DNA of 64,000 bases from Janthinobacterium sp. SUN073 (lineage in GTDB: Bacteria > Pseudomonadota > Gammaproteobacteria > Burkholderiales > Burkholderiaceae_D), in NCBI RefSeq assembly GCF_030397665.1, contig NZ_JAPUBT010000002.1:560588-624587 (forward strand). The letters run 5' to 3'. The first letter of the stretch is position 1; each line of letters starts with the position of its first letter. Made by a program: the position numbers and the translations under genes. Below, piece by piece: positions 25,308 through 33,586 of this stretch. A model generated the notes under the pieces. It saw only the letters and a program-made list of their open reading frames with translations, was not told the origin of the DNA and ran no database searches.

Positions 25308-25406
25308 CGTAGGTCGGATTAGCGCGTCCGAAGGGCGCGCGTAATCCGACGACATTGTTGGCGCTACGGGTGTCGGGTTACGGCCTTTGGCCTAACCCGA
25401 CCTACG
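25308..25406. repeat. nested inverted-repeat element (REP/MITE-like), 99 bp
   Basis: The outer ends are exact complements: CGTAGGTCGG at 25308 and CCGACCTACG ending at 25406. Inside are two further hairpins: GTCGGATTA (25312) with TAATCCGAC (to 25350), and GTCGGGTTA (25372) with TAACCCGAC (to about 25402). The whole would fold as a stem with two arms. It lies between the Tai4-like gene and the sorbosone-dehydrogenase-like gene. This GTAGGTCGGATTA type of intergenic repeat occurs in many copies in proteobacterial genomes (recalled, not searched). Confidence 0.75.
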
Positions 25407-25425
25407 TCTGCGAGGCCGGTGAACG

Positions 25426-26667
25426 TTACGGCGTGCCCGGCCCCGCGTAATGCAGCTTGAGCACCAGCCCATTATGGTCATCGGCCATATAGATGTCGCC
25501 ATCCTGCCCCTGCTTCACGTCGACGGGCGCGCCCCTGCCCTGCTTGCCCTTGCGCTCCCAGTTGCTGATCAACTCGACGGACTTGCCCAGCGGCGCCCCC
25601 GCCTTGTCGGGCAGCAGCGCCACCAGGCGGTGGCCGTTGCTGCGGTAGCCGTGGTAGCCGATGATCAGGCTATTCTTGTACAGCTCGGGGAAGCGGCTGG
25701 CCGTGTAGAACGTCATGCCCAGCGGCGCGGCATGGCCGGGCAGCAGGCGCTGCGGCGCCACGTATTGGGCGGCGCAAGCCGTCTTCGGATATTCCGGACT
25801 GGCGACGTTGTCGTCGTAGCAGTACGGCCAGCCGTAATGCCGGTCGGCCTTGATCAGGTTCAGTTCTTCGTGCGGCAGGTTCTCGTCATTTTTCAGCTGC
25901 GGCATGGCGGCCTGGATGGCGTCGCGCGCGTTTTCCGCCTGCCATAATTCGCCCGTCGCAGGATGAAAAGCCAGCGCCATCGAATTGCGCAAACCGCGCG
26001 CATGCGTGCGCCAGCCCGTCACCGTGCCAGCTGGCCAGTCCATCTTGTATTCGCGGATGGCGCCCAGCGCTTCCGGACCTTCCGCCGAGGCGCATGGCTT
26101 GGCCGGGTCGGGCGCCTTGCCATCGTTCTCGCAATGGTCGGTGCTCGAGCCCACGTTCACATACAGGTCGCCCTTGGGGCTGAAACGCATGTTCGTCAGC
26201 AGGTGCAAACCGAGGCCCGGCAGGCGCGGCGTTTTCGCCGTGCCGCCGATGATGTCGGTGAGGGCACGCGATGGATCGCGCAAGTCGAAGCGGAAAATGC
26301 GTCCCACCTCGCCCACGTAGACCATGCCGTCCGGTCCCTGCACGATGCCGTTCGGGCGATCTAGCTTGTCGAGCAGCAGCTTGCGCTCGTAACCGGCGCC
26401 GGCCGCCTTGCGCTGCAACAGCCACAACTTACCCTGCTTCGGCGCCCATCCCGCCATGTCCGTGACGAGGATGTCGCCATTCGTCAGCGGCAGCACGCCA
26501 CGGGGGAATTTCAGGCCGTCGGCCAGCACGGCCACGCAAAAGCCGGCCGGCGTAGTGACGTCGAGACGCGGCATGCCGTCGCACTGGGCGTTTGGCGCCG
26601 CCATGGCGGGCGCCAACACGGTGGACAGGCAGGCCGCCAGCGCGCCGGTGATGATCTTCTTGTTCAT
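25426..26667 (-). CDS. PQQ-dependent sugar (sorbosone-type) dehydrogenase-like beta-propeller (413 aa)
   Basis: A signal peptide (MNKKIITGALAACLSTVLAPAMA) is followed by a six-bladed glucose/sorbosone-dehydrogenase propeller. Recognisable blades include GLKFPRGVLPLTNGDILVTD, RPNGIVQGPDGMVYVGEVGR, GLGLHLLTNMRFSPKGDLYV, GLRNSMALAFHPATGELW and HYGWPYCYDD. Such periplasmic proteins oxidise sugars or aldehydes with PQQ; many lack proof of activity. It is preceded by tatD with a 4-bp overlap, but this coupling is probably positional rather than functional. Confidence 0.82.
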   Translation of the reverse strand: MNKKIITGALAACLSTVLAPAMAAPNAQCDGMPRLDVTTPAGFCVAVLADGLKFPRGVLPLTNGDILVTDMAGWAPKQGKLWLLQRKAAGAGYERKLLLDKLDRPNGIVQGPDGMVYVGEVGRIFRFDLRDPSRALTDIIGGTAKTPRLPGLGLHLLTNMRFSPKGDLYVNVGSSTDHCENDGKAPDPAKPCASAEGPEALGAIREYKMDWPAGTVTGWRTHARGLRNSMALAFHPATGELWQAENARDAIQAAMPQLKNDENLPHEELNLIKADRHYGWPYCYDDNVASPEYPKTACAAQYVAPQRLLPGHAAPLGMTFYTASRFPELYKNSLIIGYHGYRSNGHRLVALLPDKAGAPLGKSVELISNWERKGKQGRGAPVDVKQGQDGDIYMADDHNGLVLKLHYAGPGTP

Positions 26668-27470
26668 GAGGGTATTTCCATCAAGGGTAATCGGGGCAGC
26701 ACGGCGCGCGCGTTGACGCTGGTGGCAACGGCCACGTCGGCCAATGCCAAGCCGCGCAATTCGGCCAGCACGGCGCCGATGCGCGGCAATTCTTCGGGAC
26801 TGTTGCGGCCCGGGTGGACCCAGCTGGGGGAAATGTCGGGCGCATCCGTCTCCAGCACGATGGCGTCCAGGGGCAAGTCCGTGGCCATGCGGCGTATCTG
26901 CAGCGCGCGGGTAAACGTCATGGCGCCGCCGAAACCGAGCTTGAAACCCAGGTCGATATAAGCCTGCGCCTGCTGGAAGCTGCCATTGAACGCATGCGCG
27001 ATGCCACCGTTCGGACGGATCTGGCGCGCGTGCTTGAGCACGATGTCCTGCGAGCGGCGCACGTGGGTCAGCACGGGCAAATCAAAGTCGCGGGCGATTT
27101 TCAGCTGTTCGCGCAAAAAATGCTCCTGCCTGGCGCGCATGGCCGGTTCGCACAGCATGGGGATGAAGAAATCGAGGCCGATCTCGCCGATGGCGACGAA
27201 ACGCGGGTCATGCATGGCCTGCGCCACGGCTTCGCGCAGGGCGATCAAATCGTCGTCGGTGGCGTGCGGCACGTAGATCGGGTGGATGCCCAGCGCATAG
27301 CAGGCATTGGGCGCAGCTGCCGCCATGTCGCGCACGATGCTGAAATTGGCCCGTTCGACGGCGGGAATGACGATCATGCCCACACCCTGCTGCTGCGCGC
27401 GCGCCGCCACCTGCAGCGATTCGCCGCCGAATTCGTGCGCGTCGAGGTGGCAGTGCGTGTCGATCCACAT
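26664..27470 (-). CDS. tatD: TatD-family metal-dependent deoxyribonuclease (268 aa)
   Basis: MWIDTHCHLDAHEF gives the HxH metal site. GEIGLDFF provides the Glu, PVLTHVRRSQD a His, GGIAHAFNGSFQQAQAYIDL another His, and VLETDAPDISPSW the final Asp. This is the full TatD TIM-barrel signature. TatD/YcfH/YjjV proteins are 3'-5' exonucleases with roles in DNA repair. The ATG at 27470 has a ribosome site in AGGAGTCC. It lies 19 bp downstream of lolD in the same operon. Confidence 0.93.
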   Translation of the reverse strand: MWIDTHCHLDAHEFGGESLQVAARAQQQGVGMIVIPAVERANFSIVRDMAAAAPNACYALGIHPIYVPHATDDDLIALREAVAQAMHDPRFVAIGEIGLDFFIPMLCEPAMRARQEHFLREQLKIARDFDLPVLTHVRRSQDIVLKHARQIRPNGGIAHAFNGSFQQAQAYIDLGFKLGFGGAMTFTRALQIRRMATDLPLDAIVLETDAPDISPSWVHPGRNSPEELPRIGAVLAELRGLALADVAVATSVNARAVLPRLPLMEIPS

Positions 27471-27489
27471 GGCGGACTCCTAGTATTGC

Positions 27490-28239
27490 TCAGTATTGAT
27501 AAGGCTGCAGCCCTTCGTCCGTCAGGCGCAGCACGCGGTCGCAGCGCTTGGCCAGTTCGATATCGTGCGTGACGATGACGAAGGCCGTGCCCAGGGTGCG
27601 CGACAATTCCAGCATCAGGTCGAAAATCTGTTCTGCCGTGGCGTGATCGAGGTTGCCCGTCGGTTCATCGGCCAGCACGCAGGCCGGCTGCGTGACGAGG
27701 GCACGGGCCAGGGCCACGCGCTGGCGCTCGCCGCCCGACAATTCGCCCGGCGTGTGCGTGACGCGCTTGGCCAGGTTCACGCGCGTGAGAATCTGCTGCG
27801 CCAGCTCGGTGGCGGGCGCGCGCTTCATGCGCCGTATCATCAAAGGCATGGCGACGTTGTCGAGCGCGGAAAACTCGGGCAACAAGTGGTGGAACTGGTA
27901 GACAAAGCCCAGCGAGGCATTGCGCAAGTCGCCGCGCGCCTTTTCGCTGAGGGTGGCGAAATCCTTGCCCAGCAGGGTCACCTTGCCGCTGGTGGGCGTA
28001 TCGAGGCCGCCCAGCAGGTGCAGCAGGGTCGACTTGCCGGAGCCGGAAGCGCCGACGATGGCGACCCGCTCGCCGCGGTGGACGTCGATGTCGATGCCGG
28101 CCAGCACCTGTACCTTGTAGCTGCCCTGCGTAAAAGTCTTGCCCAGGCCGCGACAGGACAGGACGGCGGAATCGGCGGAAGCGCCGTTGGAGGCAGGTTT
28201 GTTCAGATCGGTCATGGTAGTCGTCAGTGGTTTATTCAT
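27490..28239 (-). CDS. lolD: lipoprotein-releasing ABC transporter ATPase LolD (249 aa)
   Basis: Walker A is [16 protein letters not shown], the Q-loop is [21 protein letters not shown], the signature is [15 protein letters not shown], Walker B is [12 protein letters not shown] and the H-loop is [14 protein letters not shown] sequences are characteristic of LolD. The complex releases outer-membrane lipoproteins from the inner membrane to LolA. The start overlaps the end of the upstream permease gene by 8 bp. A second in-frame ATG at 28215 could be the true start, since the first 25 residues are low-complexity. Confidence 0.95.
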   Translation of the reverse strand: MNKPLTTTMTDLNKPASNGASADSAVLSCRGLGKTFTQGSYKVQVLAGIDIDVHRGERVAIVGASGSGKSTLLHLLGGLDTPTSGKVTLLGKDFATLSEKARGDLRNASLGFVYQFHHLLPEFSALDNVAMPLMIRRMKRAPATELAQQILTRVNLAKRVTHTPGELSGGERQRVALARALVTQPACVLADEPTGNLDHATAEQIFDLMLELSRTLGTAFVIVTHDIELAKRCDRVLRLTDEGLQPYQY

Positions 28240-29491
28240 AGCGCAGGGCTTCCGCAGGTTTGACGCGGGCAGCCCACCAGCTTGGGTACAGGGTCGCCAG
28301 GAAGGCGAGGATCACGGCCAGCACGCCGATCTTGCTGACGTCGGGCCAGCGCAGGTCGGACGGCACGGTGCTGATGAAATAGATGTCCTTGGAGAGGAAC
28401 TGCACGCCCAGCAAATGCTCGATGAAGGGCACGATGATGTCGATATTCATCGCCACCAGTACGCCGCCGCCCACGCCCAGCAAGGTGCCCAGGATGCCCA
28501 CCAGCGCGCCCTGGATCATGAAGATCTTCATGATGGAGCGGGGCGAGGCGCCCAGCGTGCGCAAAATGGCGATATCGGCCTGTTTGTCCGTCACCGTCAT
28601 CACCAGGGTCGACACGAGGTTGAACGCGGCCACGGCGATGATCAGGGTCAAAATGATGAACATCATGCGCTTTTCCGTCTGCACGGCGGCGAACCAGTTG
28701 GCGTTCAGCTTGGACCAGTCGCGCAGCCACAGGTCGCCCGGCATGGATTTTTTCAATTCGGCTGCCACTTGCGGCGCCTGGTTCATGTCGACCAGGCGCA
28801 AACGCAGGCCGGACGGGCCGTCGAGGCGCAGCAGGCGTTGGCCGTCTTCGATATTGATGAAGGCCAGGCCGGCGTCGAATTCATTGTGGCCTGCCTGGAA
28901 GATGCCGCTGACGGTGAAGCTGCGCATGCGCGGCAGCACGCCGGCCGGCGTGACCTGGCCCTGCGCCAGCATCAACGTCACTTTTTCACCGAGGTTGACG
29001 CGCAAGGCGCGCGCCAGCTCGATGCCCAGCACGATATTGAAGGTGCCCGGCTGCAGCGCCTTGAAGCTGCCCATGCGCGTCTGGCCGGCCACATCGGACA
29101 CGTTCGGCTCTTCCTCGGGCAGCACGCCGCGCACGATGGCGGGACGCAGCGCGTCGTCGCGCAGCAGCATGCCCTGCGTTTCCACAAACGGCGCCGCGCC
29201 TTTGACGGCCGGATTCTTGAACGCCTGGGCCGCTTCGGCGCGCCAGTCCGGCATGCTGCCGCTGTTGTCGAACACTTCCACGTGAGCCAGCACGGACAGC
29301 ATGCGGTCCGTCACTTCCTTCTGGAAGCCGTTCATCACGGACAGCACGACGATCAGCGCCGCCACGCCCAGGCCGATGCCGGCCATGGAAATGAGGGAAA
29401 TGAAGGAGATAAAACTGTTGCGGCCACTGCGCTTGCCGGCCCGCGTGTAGCGCAGGCCGACCAGCCATTCGAAAGGAATATTTTTTAACAT
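28232..29491 (-). CDS. LolC/E-family lipoprotein-releasing permease, copy 1 (419 aa)
   Basis: Starts with [20 protein letters not shown], then [20 protein letters not shown] and [19 protein letters not shown], the N-terminal membrane helix and periplasmic-domain entry typical of LolC/E. Three C-terminal helices form the FtsX-like domain ([60 protein letters not shown]), ending in [10 protein letters not shown]. It forms the transporter with LolD. It is highly similar to the adjacent copy 2; which acts as LolC and which as LolE cannot be decided by eye. Confidence 0.92.
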   Translation of the reverse strand: MLKNIPFEWLVGLRYTRAGKRSGRNSFISFISLISMAGIGLGVAALIVVLSVMNGFQKEVTDRMLSVLAHVEVFDNSGSMPDWRAEAAQAFKNPAVKGAAPFVETQGMLLRDDALRPAIVRGVLPEEEPNVSDVAGQTRMGSFKALQPGTFNIVLGIELARALRVNLGEKVTLMLAQGQVTPAGVLPRMRSFTVSGIFQAGHNEFDAGLAFINIEDGQRLLRLDGPSGLRLRLVDMNQAPQVAAELKKSMPGDLWLRDWSKLNANWFAAVQTEKRMMFIILTLIIAVAAFNLVSTLVMTVTDKQADIAILRTLGASPRSIMKIFMIQGALVGILGTLLGVGGGVLVAMNIDIIVPFIEHLLGVQFLSKDIYFISTVPSDLRWPDVSKIGVLAVILAFLATLYPSWWAARVKPAEALRYE

Positions 29492-29556
29492 GCTTGTGAT
29501 GTGATTGATTCTTGTGTAAGCGACATGCCAACGTGCTGACCCAACGGCGAAGTGCC

Positions 29557-29583
29557 GGGGTCGGACCCTGAGGGTCCGACCCC
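29557..29583. repeat. perfect 27-bp palindrome between the two LolC/E genes
   Basis: Arms of 13 bases (GGGGTCGGACCCT and its exact complement) around one central G. It lies in the 117-bp gap between the permease genes. It could act as a transcription attenuator or RNA-stability element, or be a dispersed palindrome. There is no clear T-run on the minus strand, so it is not called a terminator. Confidence 0.7.
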
Positions 29584-29608
29584 AGGTTCTGCCTTAGGGG
29601 TAATTTTC

Positions 29609-30886
29609 TCATTCATAGCGCAGCGCCTCGGCCGGCTTGACTCTGGCGGCGCGCCAGCTCGGGTAGATGGTCGCCACCAGCGCCAGGCCAAAGGCGATCA
29701 GGCCGATCTGCGCCACGTCCAGCCAATGCACGTCGGACGGCACGGCGCTGATCTGGTAGATTTCCTTGGAGATGAAGTGCAGGCCGAAGATGCCTTCGAT
29801 GAAGGGCACGATGACGCCCACGTTCAGCGCCAGCACGACGCCGCCGATCACGCCCAGCGCACTGCCCAGCAAGCCCACCAGCGCGCCCTGGATCATGAAG
29901 ATCTTCATGATGGAGAACGGCGAGGCGCCCAGGGTGCGCAAAATGGCGATGTCGGCCTGCTTGTCGGTGACCGACATCACCAGCGTCGAGACGAGGTTGA
30001 ACGCGGCCACGGCGATGATCATGCTGAGGATGATGAACATCATGTTCTTCTGGCTTTGCACCAGCGCATACCAGCTGGCGCTGGCGCGCGACCAGTCGCG
30101 CATCCACAGCTGGCCCGGCATCGAGGCTTTGAGTTCGCGCGCCACCTGCGGCGCCTGGTTCATGTCGTGCAGGCGCAGACGCAGGCCGGACGGGCCGTCG
30201 AGCTGCAGCAGCTGCTGCGCATCCTGCATGTTGACAAACGCCAGGCTGCCGTCGAGTTCATTGTGACCGGCCTCGAAGATGCCGGCGACTTTCAGCGCCC
30301 GCATGCGCGGCATGACGATGCCAGTGGCCGGGTCGCCCGCCCTTGGCTCGCGCTCCAGCATCAGGGTCACGTTCTGCCCCACCTGCACGCCCAGCGCCTT
30401 GGCCAGGTCGATGCCCAGCACGATGTTGTACGAGCCTGGCGTGAGATCCTTGAAACTGCCCTGCTTCATCTGGGAAGCCACGCTGGAGACAGTCGCTTCC
30501 TGCTGCGGCAGCACGCCGCGCACGACGGACGGGCGCATGGTTTCGTCGTTCAGCAGCATGCCCTGGGTTTCCACGAACGGCGACACGGCTTTCACTTGCG
30601 GGTTGGCGTAGGCGGCGCGCTCCTGCGCCTGCCAGTTCGGCATGGAGCCGCTGGTGTCGAACACCTCGACGTGGGCCAGCACCGACATCAAACGGTCGGT
30701 GACTTCCTTCTGGAAGCCGTTCATGACGGAGAGCACGACGATCAGGGCGGCCACGCCCAGGCCGATGCCGGCCACGGAAATGAGGGAGATGAAGGAAATG
30801 AAGCTGTTGCGGCCACTGCGCTTCCCGGCGCGCGTATAGCGCACGCCGACCTGCCACTCAAAAGGAAATTGTTTGATGATGCTCAT
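29609..30886 (-). CDS. LolC/E-family lipoprotein-releasing permease, copy 2 (425 aa)
   Basis: Tandem paralog of copy 1, sharing long identical blocks such as [68 protein letters not shown] and [15 protein letters not shown]. The ATG at 30886 (MSIIKQFPFEWQVG) with GGGAG is chosen over a 29-codon upstream extension that lacks homology to copy 1. It is the first gene of the lol-tatD operon. Having two permease genes fits a LolC plus LolE heterodimer, but the near-identity suggests a fairly recent duplication or gene conversion. Confidence 0.9.
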   Translation of the reverse strand: MSIIKQFPFEWQVGVRYTRAGKRSGRNSFISFISLISVAGIGLGVAALIVVLSVMNGFQKEVTDRLMSVLAHVEVFDTSGSMPNWQAQERAAYANPQVKAVSPFVETQGMLLNDETMRPSVVRGVLPQQEATVSSVASQMKQGSFKDLTPGSYNIVLGIDLAKALGVQVGQNVTLMLEREPRAGDPATGIVMPRMRALKVAGIFEAGHNELDGSLAFVNMQDAQQLLQLDGPSGLRLRLHDMNQAPQVARELKASMPGQLWMRDWSRASASWYALVQSQKNMMFIILSMIIAVAAFNLVSTLVMSVTDKQADIAILRTLGASPFSIMKIFMIQGALVGLLGSALGVIGGVVLALNVGVIVPFIEGIFGLHFISKEIYQISAVPSDVHWLDVAQIGLIAFGLALVATIYPSWRAARVKPAEALRYE

Positions 30887-30989
30887 GCGCTCCCGCGACA
30901 ACGTAATATGCGAGCGCGCAGTGTGCCACACAATGGGCTTTTTATGCATGAAACTATGTGTGCAGCGCCGCACCCCCGCAGCAATTTTC

Positions 30990-32273
30990 CTATTGCGCCA
31001 GGCCGAACACCTGCAACAGCTGCCCGGACAGGGCGTACTGACGCATCTGCGCCAGGGTCAAACGGTGCATCTGGTCGATGCGCCGCTGCTGTATCGTGAA
31101 ATAGCTGTCGCGCGTCTGGATGATTTGCTGCAGGTTGCGCCGGCCCGCCTCGTACTGGATGGTCCCGCCTCGCACGACAAAGGCCATCTTCTTTTCCTGC
31201 TCTTCCAGCAAGGCCAGGGTGCGCTGCGCATTGGCGATACGGGGCAGCATGCTGGCCAGGTCGGCGCGCGTGCCCTGCTCGGCGCGGACCACGTCCGCGT
31301 CGGCCGCCTGGGCGCGGCTGATGCTCTCGTCGCGCTGCGCCAGGCTGCCGCCGCCCAGCGGAAACTCCCAGCTCACGCCCACCGACCAGCCGCGCTGCTG
31401 AATGGTCGATGGCGGCGGCGTGGTCTTGTTATTCAACAGATGGCTGACATCGAGGTCCACTTTCGGCGCCAGGGTGGCCGCCACGCTGCGCACGCGCAGC
31501 TGGGCGGCGGCGGCGCGTTCGCGCGCGGCGCGCAATTGCGCATGCTGCATGTCGGCGTTTTCCAATGCCTGCGCCGGCAGCGGCGCAAACGTGAAGTCGG
31601 CAAACTGCGTCACCGGCTCGAAAGCCAGCGCTTCAAGCTTGATCTGCGCGGCCAGACGGTCCGTCAGCAAGCCGTCGTGTACCAGTTCCGCATCGAGCTG
31701 CGAGCTTTGCGCCAGCTCGCGGTCCACTTCCGATGCCTTGCCCAGTTCCGCCTGGCGCATCACCTGCCGCACCAGTTGCGTCACGTCGCGCAACCGCTCC
31801 CGCGATTGCAGCAGGCCGCGTTCCAGGCGCTGCATGTCGAAGTAGGCTTCGGCCAGCTTTTCCGCGCTTTCCGCCCTGGCCCGCTGCACGTCGAAGGCGG
31901 CGCCCGCCACCTCGCGCCCGGCCGCATCCATTTCGGCGCCGTCGGCGCCGCCGTTGTACACATTCCAGCGCAGGCTGGCCTCCACCTGGTGCGTGCGCCG
32001 TTGCACCTCCAGCGTGCCATCGAGGTCGTTGCTGCGCCCGCGCGTGGCCTGCAGCGCCGCATTCGGAAACAGGCGCGAACGGGCCTGTTTGTAGCGCGCC
32101 TCGGTGGTGGCCAGTGCCGCCTGCGCGGCGATTACTTGCGGATCGCGCGGCACGGCGCGCGCCAGCAGGGCCGGCAAGCCGCGCATGGACTGCGCCTGGA
32201 AAGTGGCCGGCGGCGCGGATTGCGCCGCCGCGTTCGCGCAGGCGAATGCCATGCAGAATAATAAGACACGCAT
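30990..32273 (-). CDS. TolC-family outer-membrane component of type I secretion (427 aa)
   Basis: A signal peptide (MRVLLFCMAFACANAAAQ) is followed by two outer-membrane-efflux repeats with long coiled-coil helices (ARYKQARSRLFPNAALQATR, YNGGADGAEMDAAGREVAGA, VGVSWEFPLGGGSLAQRDES). The YNGG and SWEFPLGGG turns are typical TolC beta-barrel/coil junctions. The ATG overlaps the preceding HlyD stop by one base (TGATG). It is third gene of a T1SS operon and exports the substrate across the outer membrane, presumably the SdrD-B adhesin 4 kb away. Confidence 0.9.
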   Translation of the reverse strand: MRVLLFCMAFACANAAAQSAPPATFQAQSMRGLPALLARAVPRDPQVIAAQAALATTEARYKQARSRLFPNAALQATRGRSNDLDGTLEVQRRTHQVEASLRWNVYNGGADGAEMDAAGREVAGAAFDVQRARAESAEKLAEAYFDMQRLERGLLQSRERLRDVTQLVRQVMRQAELGKASEVDRELAQSSQLDAELVHDGLLTDRLAAQIKLEALAFEPVTQFADFTFAPLPAQALENADMQHAQLRAARERAAAAQLRVRSVAATLAPKVDLDVSHLLNNKTTPPPSTIQQRGWSVGVSWEFPLGGGSLAQRDESISRAQAADADVVRAEQGTRADLASMLPRIANAQRTLALLEEQEKKMAFVVRGGTIQYEAGRRNLQQIIQTRDSYFTIQQRRIDQMHRLTLAQMRQYALSGQLLQVFGLAQ

Positions 32274-33586
32274 CAACGCTCCTGCAGGGAAGACTGCAAG
32301 CCGCGCAGCACGGGCTTGAACACATATTGCATCACCGAGCGGCGTCCCGTCAGGATGCCCACGTCGACCGGCATGCCGGGCGTGACCGGCAGCACCTTGC
32401 CATGCGCCGTCAACTGGCGGCGGTCGGTGCTGAGCTGCACCTCGAAATACGGCTCGTTGCGCTCGTCGGGGATGGCGTCGGCACCCACGCGCACCACCTG
32501 CGCCTTCATGCGGCCATAGGTGGTGGCGTCATACGCCAGCACATTGGCCGAGGCGCTCTGCCCCACATGGATAAAGCCGATATCGGACGGTTTCACACGT
32601 ACGGAGATGAGCACCTCGGAGTCGGCCGGCACGATTTCCAGGATAGGCTTGCCGGGCTGCGCGACGCCGCCGACGGTGGCCACCAGCACGCGGTTGACGA
32701 CGCCGTCGACGGGCGCCGTGATGTCGCGCCGGCTCACTTGATCCTGCTGGCCCTTGACCGTGCTGGCCAGGGCACCCGCCTTGGTTTCGTATTCGCTGCG
32801 CTGCGCGCCCCATTGGCCGCGCATGCGCGCTTCGACTTCGCCGGCCTGCGCCTGCGCTTCGGCCAGGGTAGCCAGCAAACGCGGCACGGAGCTGCGCAGG
32901 CCGTCGAGTTCCGTGCGCTGCTGCTGCACGCGCTGCTGCGCATTCAGATAATCGCCGCGCGAACCGGCGCCCTCTTTGAACAGCCGCTCCTCGATCGCCA
33001 GGCTTTCCATGCCGATCTTGAGACCCGTCTCGAGCTGGACGATGCGGCCGTGCGCCTCGGCCAGTTCGCCGCGCCGGCGCGTCACGCCTTCGCGCGCGGC
33101 CGCCGTGGCCGAAGCGAACTCGCGCTGGCCGTCGCGCCACAACTGCGTTTCCTTGGCGATCAGTTCCGGCGCTTCTTGCTGCCATGCCGGCTCGAAGCGG
33201 GGCGTGCCGCCCGTCAGCAGCGCGTCCAGGCGCGCCCTGCCCGCCAGCGCGGCCAGGCGGTTCTGCACGCTGGCGCCCAGGTTGGCTTCATACTGGGCGG
33301 TGTCCAGGCGCAGCAGCAAATCGCCGCGATGCACCTGCTGGCCAGGCTGCACCAGCATCTCGCGCACGATGCCGCCTTCCAGGCTTTGCACTTCCTGCAA
33401 ATGCGATGGCGGCGTGATGGCGCCGCGGCCATTCACGGACACGTCGAGCTGGGCCAACGTGGCCCAGGCCAGCGTCAGCACCACCAGCACGGCGATCAGC
33501 GCCAGCATGCGGATGACGAGGCGCCGCGGCTCGCGTTCCGGGTCCGGGTGGGCCGCCGGCAGCGGGCGGGCGTTCAGCGCGCTCAT
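32273..33586 (-). CDS. HlyD-family type I secretion adaptor (437 aa)
   Basis: A single N-terminal membrane helix (LVIRMLALIAVLVVLTLAWA) follows a short cytoplasmic Arg/Pro segment. The lipoyl-like half (SLEGGIVREMLVQPGQQVHR, GDLLLRLDT), a long periplasmic coiled coil, and the second lipoyl/beta-barrel region (DITAPVDGVVNRVLVATVGG, VTPGMPVDVGILTGRRSVMQ) follow. The C-terminal GMPVDVGILTGRRSV is characteristic of HlyD/PrtE/LapC type adaptors. It links the ABC exporter to the TolC-like protein. It overlaps the ABC gene by 4 bp (ATGA). Confidence 0.93.
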   Translation of the reverse strand: MSALNARPLPAAHPDPEREPRRLVIRMLALIAVLVVLTLAWATLAQLDVSVNGRGAITPPSHLQEVQSLEGGIVREMLVQPGQQVHRGDLLLRLDTAQYEANLGASVQNRLAALAGRARLDALLTGGTPRFEPAWQQEAPELIAKETQLWRDGQREFASATAAAREGVTRRRGELAEAHGRIVQLETGLKIGMESLAIEERLFKEGAGSRGDYLNAQQRVQQQRTELDGLRSSVPRLLATLAEAQAQAGEVEARMRGQWGAQRSEYETKAGALASTVKGQQDQVSRRDITAPVDGVVNRVLVATVGGVAQPGKPILEIVPADSEVLISVRVKPSDIGFIHVGQSASANVLAYDATTYGRMKAQVVRVGADAIPDERNEPYFEVQLSTDRRQLTAHGKVLPVTPGMPVDVGILTGRRSVMQYVFKPVLRGLQSSLQER

